Of a stretch of 64,000 nt of DNA, positions 57,909-64,000 are shown one piece after another. Where the stretch lies: the NCBI GenBank assembly GCA_033764055.1, contig JANRJI010000155.1:1-64000 (forward strand). Direction: 5' to 3'. The notes under the pieces were generated by a model. That model saw only the letters and a list, made by a program, of their open reading frames with translations, had not been told where the DNA came from and ran no database searches. The stretch is from Ga0077555 sp033764055 (lineage in GTDB: Bacteria > Pseudomonadota > Alphaproteobacteria > Rhizobiales > Hyphomicrobiaceae). The translations under genes and the position numbers were made by a program. Each line of letters begins with the position of its first letter. Within the stretch, counting starts at the first letter, position 1.

Positions 57909-58277
57909 ATGTCCAGCGAGAACCTGAAAGTCGGCATGTCGGCCGAGATCGTGCGAGTCGTCGACGACAGCCTCGTGGTGAAGCACGTCGGCGGCGATGG
58001 CGTGTTCTCGACACCCTCGATGATCGGCCTGATGGAGCGCGCCGGTATCGAGGCCGTGCAGAAGCACCTGCCCGAGGGGCACACGACCGTCGGCTTCGAG
58101 GTGAACGTGAAGCACATCGCGGCGACGCCGAAGGGCAAGACCGTGAAAGTCCGCGCCGAGCTGACCGAGATCGACGGGCGGAAGCTCACGTTCAAGGTCG
58201 AGGCCGAGGACGACGAGAAGAAGGTCGGCTTCGGCACCCATCGACGCGCGATCATCAAGGTGCAGCCGAAGGGCTGA
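57909..58277 (+). CDS. Hotdog thioesterase, FlK-like
   Basis: A 122-residue hotdog-fold protein resembling fluoroacetyl-CoA thioesterase-like enzymes: TPSMIGLMERAGIEAVQKHL on the central helix, VNVKHIAATPKGKTVKVRAEL and the terminal GFGTHRRAIIKV with the Thr/His region. Start ATG at 57909. It lies 54 bases after the formate dehydrogenase beta gene, on the same strand. A general acyl-CoA thioesterase role is most likely; fluoroacetate resistance should not be assumed. Confidence 0.86.
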   Translation: MSSENLKVGMSAEIVRVVDDSLVVKHVGGDGVFSTPSMIGLMERAGIEAVQKHLPEGHTTVGFEVNVKHIAATPKGKTVKVRAELTEIDGRKLTFKVEAEDDEKKVGFGTHRRAIIKVQPKG

Positions 58278-58355
58278 GGAACGCGGTTGCAATTCGATTT
58301 GATGGAGCTTAGGTAGCTTAGCCTGAAAATGATAAGATCGATAAGGTTCTCATAA

Positions 58356-59558
58356 ATGGATGAGGCGTCCAATCCCTATGCGCCCGGCGCTGGCACGAAG
58401 CCGCCCGAGTTGGCTGGGCGGGATAGCATCCTCAAGGATGCCCGCGTGACCATTCAGCGTGTGGGTGCGGGGCGCTCGTTCAAGAGTTTCATCTTCATCG
58501 GCCTGCGGGGTGTGGGTAAAACAGTGCTCTTGAACGAAGTGCAGAGGTTGGCGGAAGAGTCGGGCTGCAAAACCCTGCATGTCGAGGCGCATGACGGGAA
58601 AACGTTGCCACAGCTGCTCGTCCCGCCACTGAAGCATGTCTTGCTGTCCCTGGATGCCATGGCAAAGGCAACCGACGCCACGCGTCGGGCACTCAGGGTG
58701 CTGCGCAGTTTCGTCTCGTCGGTGAAAGTGAAGCTCGGGGACATCGACATTGGCGTGGGGCTGCCTCCTGAAAAGGGCGCAGCAGACAGTGGCGATCTCG
58801 AGGCCGACCTGATTTCCCTGTTGTTGGCTGTCGGCGAAGCCGCGAAATCCCGCGACACGACGGTAGTCATCTCGATTGATGAAATGCAATATTTGTCTGA
58901 GATAGAGCTCAGTGCGTTGATTATGGCCGTCCATCGGGTTGCCCAAAAATCTCTGCCAGTTCTCGTGGTAGGGGCGGGGCTGCCTCAACTCGTCGGTCAA
59001 ATGGGGCAGTCGAAATCCTACGCCGAGCGCCTGTTCAACTTCCCGAAGGTCGGCCAACTCGAGCCGCAGGATGCCCGGGCAGCTCTGGCTGAGCCAGCAA
59101 ACAAGGAAGGTGTACGTTATGAGCCGGCAGCGCTCGATGCGATCCTGGAAGTGACCGAGGGCTATCCATACTTTCTGCAAGAGTGGGGTTATCAGGCCTG
59201 GAACATTGCAGCTTGCTCGCCCATAAGCTTGCACGATGCAAAATCTGCAACCGACAGGGCAACTGCCAATCTCGACCAGAGCTTCTTCCGCGTCCGTTTC
59301 GACAGGCTAACGCCGCGAGAGAAGGACTATCTTCGAGCCATGGCCGAGTTGGGCTCTGGTCCACATAGGTCTGGCGACATAGCGGAAAAGCTGGGGGTCA
59401 TGGTCGAGTCGATTGCCCCGTTACGTAGCAATCTAATCAAGAAAGGTATGATCTTCAGCCCTCAGCATGGAGACACGGCATTTACCGTGCCCCTATTTGA
59501 CCAGTACATGAAACGCGTTGTGCCGAAGATGCCGAAGCCGCGCACCAGGCGGAAGTAG
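58356..59558 (+). CDS. AAA ATPase (AAA_16/ORC-like) with winged helix, AT-richer
   Basis: A 400-residue AAA protein. Walker A GLRGVGKTVLL near residue 50, Walker B VVISIDEMQYL near residue 170, sensor-type VVGAGLPQL near residue 205, and a C-terminal winged-helix-like region (REKDYLRAMAEL to IAEKLG). The layout is that of stand-alone ORC1/Cdc6-like or STAND-like ATPases found as orphan genes. Its base composition is lower in GC than the flanking formate dehydrogenase genes, and it sits between them. An accessory or defence role is possible but not shown. It ends in TAG. Confidence 0.8.
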   Translation: MDEASNPYAPGAGTKPPELAGRDSILKDARVTIQRVGAGRSFKSFIFIGLRGVGKTVLLNEVQRLAEESGCKTLHVEAHDGKTLPQLLVPPLKHVLLSLDAMAKATDATRRALRVLRSFVSSVKVKLGDIDIGVGLPPEKGAADSGDLEADLISLLLAVGEAAKSRDTTVVISIDEMQYLSEIELSALIMAVHRVAQKSLPVLVVGAGLPQLVGQMGQSKSYAERLFNFPKVGQLEPQDARAALAEPANKEGVRYEPAALDAILEVTEGYPYFLQEWGYQAWNIAACSPISLHDAKSATDRATANLDQSFFRVRFDRLTPREKDYLRAMAELGSGPHRSGDIAEKLGVMVESIAPLRSNLIKKGMIFSPQHGDTAFTVPLFDQYMKRVVPKMPKPRTRRK

Positions 59559-59576
59559 AAATCGACTGAGGGTACC

Positions 59577-62357
59577 ATGACCACCAAGATCACCTTCACG
59601 CTCGACGGCCGCGAGGTCGAGGCGCGTCCCGGCGAGACGATCTGGCAGGCGGCCAAACGACAGGGCACGTCGATCCCGCATCTGTGCTGGCACGATGCAC
59701 CGGGCTATCGGGCCGACGGCAACTGCCGGGCCTGTGTGGTGGAGGTGGAGGGCGAGCGAGTGCTGGCGGCCTCCTGCCAGCGCAAGGTCGTGGCCGGCAT
59801 GAAGGTCAAGACGGCGTCCGAGCGAGCGAGGAAGTCCCAGGAGATGGTGCTCGAGCTTCTCGTGGCCGACCAGCCGCCGCGCGCCGATGCGCATGATCCG
59901 AAGGCCAAGCTCTGGGCCTGGATCGACGAGATGGGCATCGCCGAGACGAGCCGGTTTCCGCGCGCTGAGAAGGCGGCCTCGGATACGACGCACGCCGCGA
60001 TCTCGTTCAACGCCGACGCCTGCATCAACTGCGGGCTCTGCGTGCGCGCCTGCCGCGAGGTGCAGAACAACGACGTGATCGGCATGGCCTATCGGGGGCA
60101 CGGCTCCAAGGTCGTGTTCGACTTCGACAAGGGCATGGGCGAGAGCACGTGCGTCGCCTGCGGCGAGTGCGTGCAGGTGTGCCCGACGGGGGCGTTGATG
60201 GAAGCGGGGCTGCTCGACAAGGCGAGCCAGAAGCGCGTCGCCTTCGAGGATCGCAGCGTCGATACGCTCTGTCCGTATTGTGGCGTCGGCTGCCAGACGA
60301 TCGTGCACGTCAAGGCCGACCGCATCCTCTACGTCGACGGTCGCGACGGGCCGGCCAACGAGAACAGGCTCTGTGTCAAGGGCCGCTTCGGCTTCGACTA
60401 CATTCACCACCCGGATCGCCTGACCAGGCCGCTGGTCCGCCGTGAAGGCGTGGCCAAGGACGCCAACATGCAGCTCGCCCGTAGCGAGTGGCAGAAGGTG
60501 TTCCGCGAGGCGACGTGGGAGGAGGCGCTGTCACGCGCCGCGTCGGGCCTCAAGGCCGTGCACGCGAAGCAGGGCGCGAAGGGCATTGCCGGCTTCGGCT
60601 CGGCCAAGGGCTCCAACGAGGAGGCCTATCTCTTCCAGAAGCTGATTCGGCAGGGCTTCGGGACGAACAACGTCGACCACTGCACGCGGCTCTGCCACGC
60701 GTCGTCCGTTGCGGCGCTGATGGAGGGGCTCAACTCGGGCGCGGTGACGGCGCCGTTCACGGCAGCCAAGGATTCCGATTGCATCATCGTCATCGGTGCG
60801 CGGCCCGCCGAGAACCATCCGGTGGCGGCGACCTTCCTGAAGAATGCGGCACGTCGCGGCGCTAAGCTGATCGTCATGGACCCGCGCGGGCAGAACCAGG
60901 GCATTGCGCGCTATGCGAGCCACGTGCTGCAGTTCAAGCCGGGTCGCGACGTGGCGCTGCTCAATGCCATGCTGCATACGATCATCACCGAGGGGCTCGT
61001 CGACCAGCAGTACATCCAGGCGATGACCGAGGGCTACGATGCCTTGAAGGCGTCGATTCAGGCCTTCGCACCAGAGGCGATGGAGGAGATCTGCGGCATT
61101 CCTGCAGCGACCATCCGCGAGGTGGCGCGTCTCTATGCCCGCTCCGAGCGCTCGATCATCTTCTGGGGCATGGGCATCTCGCAGCACACGCACGGCACCG
61201 ACAATGCCCGCTGCCTGATCGCCCTGGCGCTCACCACAGGCCAGACCGGCCGGCCCGGCACGGGTCTGCATCCCCTGCGCGGCCAGAACAACGTGCAAGG
61301 CGCCTCCGACGCCGGTCTCATTCCGATGGTGTTTCCGGATTATCGCAGCGTCGAGAACCCACAGATCCGCGGGGAGTACGAGGCGTTCTGGGGCACGACG
61401 CTCGATCCGAGGCGCGGGCTCACCGTCGTCGAGATCATGAACGCGATCCACGCCGACGAGATCCGCGGCATGTACATCATGGGCGAGAACCCCGCGATGT
61501 CGGACCCCGATGTGCAGCACGCCCGCGAGGCGCTGGCCCATCTCGAGCATCTCGTTGTCCAGGACATCTTCCTCACCGAGACGGCCTGGCACGCCGACGT
61601 TGTGCTGCCCGCCTCGGCGCATGCCGAGAAATGGGGCACGTTCACCAACACCAACCGGCAGGTTCAGATCGGCCGTCCGGTCGTGCCGCCACCCGGCGAG
61701 GCGCGCCAGGACTGGCAGGTCATTCAGGAGATCGCTCAGCGCGTTGGGCTGCCATGGGCCTATTCCGACGTCTCCGAGGTGTTCGGCGAGATGACCAAGG
61801 TGATGCCATCGCTCCGGAACATCACGTGGCAGCGGCTCCTCGCCGAGGATGCCGTGACCTATCCCTGCGACGCGCCCGACAAGCCCGGCAACGAGATCAT
61901 CTTCGCGCAGTCGTTCCCGACGGCATCGGGCCGCGCCAAGATCGTGCCGACCGAGCTGCGTCCCCCCGACGAGCTCCCCGACGCCGAGTATCCCATGGTG
62001 CTGACGACGGGCCGCATGCTCGAGCACTGGCATACGGGATCGATGACCCGACGGGCCGGGATTCTCGATCTGCTCGAGCCGGAGGCGATCGTCGGCATGA
62101 ACCCGCGCGAGATCGAGCGGATGGGGATTGCGCCGGGCGAGAAGGTCACCGTCACCACGCGGCGCGGATCGATCACGCTCAGGGTGCGCGCCGACCGCGA
62201 CGTGGCCGAGGGCATGCTGTTCATCCCCTTCGCCTTCGCCGAGGCCCCCGCCAACATGCTGACCAACCCGCAGCTCGACCCCTTCGGGAAGATCCCCGAG
62301 TTCAAGTTCTCAGCGGCTCGGGTGGAGAAGGCGGCGCAGGCGGAGGCGGCGGAGTAG
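59577..62357 (+). CDS. NAD-dependent formate dehydrogenase alpha subunit (Mo/W)
   Basis: A 926-residue molybdopterin enzyme oxidising formate to CO2. N-terminal NuoG-like 2Fe-2S domain (C37, C50, C53, C67), ferredoxin-like 4Fe-4S pairs CINCGLCVRACREVQ and CVACGECVQVCPTGA, then the catalytic 4Fe-4S motif CPYCGVGC. The metal-ligating residue is Cys in HCTRLCHASSV (TGC codon, no selenocysteine). Molybdopterin-binding C-terminal domain to the end. It starts 18 bases after the AAA gene and ends in TAG. It pairs with the fused beta subunit upstream. Confidence 0.94.
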   Translation: MTTKITFTLDGREVEARPGETIWQAAKRQGTSIPHLCWHDAPGYRADGNCRACVVEVEGERVLAASCQRKVVAGMKVKTASERARKSQEMVLELLVADQPPRADAHDPKAKLWAWIDEMGIAETSRFPRAEKAASDTTHAAISFNADACINCGLCVRACREVQNNDVIGMAYRGHGSKVVFDFDKGMGESTCVACGECVQVCPTGALMEAGLLDKASQKRVAFEDRSVDTLCPYCGVGCQTIVHVKADRILYVDGRDGPANENRLCVKGRFGFDYIHHPDRLTRPLVRREGVAKDANMQLARSEWQKVFREATWEEALSRAASGLKAVHAKQGAKGIAGFGSAKGSNEEAYLFQKLIRQGFGTNNVDHCTRLCHASSVAALMEGLNSGAVTAPFTAAKDSDCIIVIGARPAENHPVAATFLKNAARRGAKLIVMDPRGQNQGIARYASHVLQFKPGRDVALLNAMLHTIITEGLVDQQYIQAMTEGYDALKASIQAFAPEAMEEICGIPAATIREVARLYARSERSIIFWGMGISQHTHGTDNARCLIALALTTGQTGRPGTGLHPLRGQNNVQGASDAGLIPMVFPDYRSVENPQIRGEYEAFWGTTLDPRRGLTVVEIMNAIHADEIRGMYIMGENPAMSDPDVQHAREALAHLEHLVVQDIFLTETAWHADVVLPASAHAEKWGTFTNTNRQVQIGRPVVPPPGEARQDWQVIQEIAQRVGLPWAYSDVSEVFGEMTKVMPSLRNITWQRLLAEDAVTYPCDAPDKPGNEIIFAQSFPTASGRAKIVPTELRPPDELPDAEYPMVLTTGRMLEHWHTGSMTRRAGILDLLEPEAIVGMNPREIERMGIAPGEKVTVTTRRGSITLRVRADRDVAEGMLFIPFAFAEAPANMLTNPQLDPFGKIPEFKFSAARVEKAAQAEAAE

Positions 62358-62366
62358 TGGGTGGCA

Positions 62367-63299
62367 ATGGGGAAGCGATCGAGTGGCGAGCAGTTAACTT
62401 TTATCGAAATGCTTCGACAAGAAGCAGGCACGAAGCACGCGATTGTTGAAACGCTTCTCGACTCGACATGGCCCTATCATGAAGGTGCGGCTGCGCAGTT
62501 AAATCAGATGTGGGATTTATTCTCCATGTACTCAGATCGGGAGTACATTAGAGAATTCTGTGCTAGTCCACACGCCAGATACTGGGAGATGTATTTGGCC
62601 TGCGCATTCGCAGATCATCCTCTCTTGGCACCCAAGCCAGGGCCCGATCTAGGCATTCAGGGTATTTGGCGAACCATTTGGATTGAAGCCGTGACCCCAA
62701 GTGCCGGAGCGAAAGGCAATGCTAACGCCGTGCCATATCCAATTGATGGTGAAGCAAGCTATGTACCCACAGATCTGATCACCTTGCGATTTACATCGGC
62801 GTTCAAGGAAAAGCATCAAAAATATTCGGAATACCGCGACAAACACATAGTCGCGAGCCATGATCCATGCATTGTTGCGATCTCCAGCCAAGATCTCCCT
62901 TGGCATCCAGACTTCATGAGCTTTCTTTCCTCCTTGTTCCCGATTGGCCCCCTGAGCGTAAATGTGAAACTCGACGCGGCGCGCAGGATCGTTTCCACCA
63001 CTCCACACTATCCCTACAGGCCAGGCCTATCAAAAGCTAGCGGGTCATGGATCGATACCATGGTATTCATGAATTCTGACGCCTCACAGATCAGCGGTGT
63101 TATTTTTTGCCGACCGCAATTTTTTCGCGATATTAGCGAATTGAGGAAATCACTGTTTTATGTGCACAACCCCTTTGCAGTGAACCCCATAAGGGTAGGC
63201 GGCCTCGGGGTCGGATGCGAAGTTACAGTTGAGGAGGAAGGTGGTCATTGGCAATTTTACGCCCATGACGAGTTAGGACGTAGCCCACTTCGAGTGTAA
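62367..63299 (+). CDS. Orphan protein, AT-rich, possible PD-(D/E)XK-like fold
   Basis: A 310-residue soluble protein (or 312 from the GTG at 62361). Codon use is clearly AT-richer than its neighbours. Conserved-looking blocks: HARYWEMYLACAF, KPGPDLGI, TIWIEAVTPSAG, LRFTSAFKEKHQKYSEYRD and DPCIVAISSQDLPWH. A GPD followed by a strand with IEA recalls the PD-(D/E)XK nuclease core, but the Lys is missing, so this is a weak guess. I do not recognise a named family. It sits ten bases after the formate dehydrogenase alpha gene. Confidence 0.7.
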   Translation: MGKRSSGEQLTFIEMLRQEAGTKHAIVETLLDSTWPYHEGAAAQLNQMWDLFSMYSDREYIREFCASPHARYWEMYLACAFADHPLLAPKPGPDLGIQGIWRTIWIEAVTPSAGAKGNANAVPYPIDGEASYVPTDLITLRFTSAFKEKHQKYSEYRDKHIVASHDPCIVAISSQDLPWHPDFMSFLSSLFPIGPLSVNVKLDAARRIVSTTPHYPYRPGLSKASGSWIDTMVFMNSDASQISGVIFCRPQFFRDISELRKSLFYVHNPFAVNPIRVGGLGVGCEVTVEEEGGHWQFYAHDELGRSPLRV

Positions 63300-63372
63300 A
63301 CTTGCTGTCGCAAATACTGATGATATGCTTTCGTCGAGCATTAACACTCCCTACGGCAGCTGGAGCCCACCC

Positions 63373-64000
63373 ATGAAAATCAAGCGCATCGTCGACCTGC
63401 ATGCGGACGCGGGATGGCGCGTCTTCTCGTTCCTCAAGATCGAGACGGACGCCGGCATCGTCGGCTGGTCGGAGTACAACGAGAGCTACGGCTCGAAGGG
63501 GCTGACCGGCGTCATCATGAAGCTGGCCGAGACGCTGATCGGGCAGGACCCGCGGCCGGTCGAGCGGATCATCTCCAAGCTCTACGCCATGACGCGGCAG
63601 GCGCCGGGAGGCATGATCCAGCAGGCGCTGGCGGCAATAGAGAATGCGCTCGTCGATGTGAAGGCGAAGGGGCTCGGCGTGCCCGTCGCTGAGATGCTGG
63701 GCGGGCCGGTCCGCGACAAGCTCCGCCTCTACTGGTCGCACTGCGGCAGCTACCGCTTGAATCACGCTGACAAGATGGGGCTTCCGCCGCTGCGCAATCT
63801 CGACGACGTGCGCAGGCTTGGCGAGCATGTGCGCGAGCGTGGCTTCACGGCGCTCAAGACCAACATTTTCCTGTTCGACGAGGCGCAGCCGCAGATGTAC
63901 ATGCCGGGCTTCGGGCGAACGCCGGGCGGCCCCGAGCTCAACCCGTCGCTCGCGGTGGAGAAGGCGCTCGACAAGCAGCTCGCCGCCTTCCGCGAGGGGA
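63373..64000 (+). CDS. Mandelate racemase/muconate lactonizing enzyme family protein, 5' part
   Basis: The first 209 codons of an enolase-superfamily gene; the rest lies beyond the window. The N-terminal capping domain is complete: MKIKRIVDLHADAGWRVFSF, GIVGWSEYNESYGSKG and GGMIQQALAAIENALVDVKA, then AEMLGGPVRDKLRLYWSHCG and the start of the barrel with FTALKTNIF. The catalytic Lys and metal-binding acidic residues are mostly downstream, so the subgroup is not decided. GGAG lies upstream of the ATG at 63373. Confidence 0.9.
   Translation, partial: MKIKRIVDLHADAGWRVFSFLKIETDAGIVGWSEYNESYGSKGLTGVIMKLAETLIGQDPRPVERIISKLYAMTRQAPGGMIQQALAAIENALVDVKAKGLGVPVAEMLGGPVRDKLRLYWSHCGSYRLNHADKMGLPPLRNLDDVRRLGEHVRERGFTALKTNIFLFDEAQPQMYMPGFGRTPGGPELNPSLAVEKALDKQLAAFREG

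Noticed and set aside
57909..58277. Fluoroacetate-resistance gene
   Set aside because: The hotdog domain resembles FlK, but the family is broad, and nothing around it concerns organofluorine metabolism.
56379..58292. 637-codon minus-strand open frame opposite the formate dehydrogenase beta gene
   Set aside because: Its sequence is the reverse complement of conserved NuoE/NuoF and thioesterase codons and has no motif or ribosome binding site.
60531..62033. 500-codon minus-strand frame opposite formate dehydrogenase alpha
   Set aside because: Arg/Leu/Gly/His-rich shadow of a gene with certain identity.
59577..62357. Selenocysteine in formate dehydrogenase alpha
   Set aside because: The metal-ligand position is a TGC cysteine codon in HCTRLCHASS, and the gene has no in-frame TGA.

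Overview
The window is a high-GC, gene-dense bacterial chromosome segment. The order miaB-phoH-ybeY-corC, a NuoE/NuoF-fused formate dehydrogenase beta subunit, TadG-like and DUF2267 proteins, and Tat-exported ABC solute-binding proteins all point to an alphaproteobacterium, most likely Hyphomicrobiales-like. I cannot name a genus. No tRNA, rRNA, CRISPR array, integrase or insertion sequence was recognised.

Layout. Positions 1-4.9 kb hold a truncated metallo-beta-lactamase-fold gene and the miaB-phoH-ybeY-corC group for tRNA, rRNA and envelope maintenance. From 5 to 17.8 kb lie a TadG-like von Willebrand protein, a 3-hydroxyisobutyrate dehydrogenase-type enzyme, an Mre11/Rad50-like YhaO/YhaN pair, an ABC exporter, hemF, a polytopic membrane protein and a rhodanese sulfurtransferase. 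From 17.8 to 23.2 kb is a vitamin B12 uptake operon: a cobalamin riboswitch, a hairpin over the ribosome binding site, then btuB, btuF, btuC and btuD with overlapping ends. From 23.2 to 27.3 kb are a patatin phospholipase, a zinc alcohol dehydrogenase, a non-catalytic PolX-like helix-hairpin-helix protein, a membrane protein and a DUF2267 protein. From 27.5 to 31.9 kb, on the minus strand, are branched-chain 2-oxoacid dehydrogenase E1 alpha, E1 beta and E2, followed by a Leu/Val-type amino acid dehydrogenase.

Positions 32-39.7 kb are mixed: a small secreted cysteine protein with a clear intrinsic terminator, an SDR, an AT-rich orphan membrane protein, two overlapping GNAT genes, an ApbA-like protein and a PepSY/response-regulator/sensor-kinase operon. 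From 40 to 46 kb is a complete carbohydrate-type ABC importer with two tandem paralogous Tat-exported binding proteins, two permeases and an ATPase. Acylphosphatase, gamma-glutamyltransferase, GNAT and ABM-domain genes follow. From 49.2 to 51.2 kb is the propionyl-CoA carboxylase alpha (biotin) subunit. From 51.6 to 55.7 kb are a HerA-like ATPase, DUF4236, a small FPASDP protein, a YbdK-type carboxylate-amine ligase and TerC. From 56.1 to 62.4 kb are the formate dehydrogenase beta and alpha genes, separated by a thioesterase and an AT-richer AAA ATPase and followed by another AT-rich orphan. The window ends inside an enolase-superfamily gene.

The most striking observation is in propionyl-CoA carboxylase alpha. 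The reading frame is intact for 674 codons except for one TAG, and that TAG sits exactly where the biotin-carrying lysine of the Ala-Met-Lys-Met motif should be. The 34 codons after it, up to TAA, are still well conserved. Either a point mutation or base-call error (AAG to TAG) has removed the one residue the enzyme cannot do without, or the amber codon is read through. TAG serves as an ordinary terminator for several neighbouring genes, so global recoding is not supported.

Several systems fit together. Branched-chain amino acid oxidation (amino acid dehydrogenase plus oxoacid dehydrogenase) yields propionyl-CoA, propionyl-CoA carboxylase makes methylmalonyl-CoA, and the next enzyme of that pathway normally needs the B12 that the btu operon imports. 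This linkage is inferred from known biochemistry, not shown by shared regulation here.
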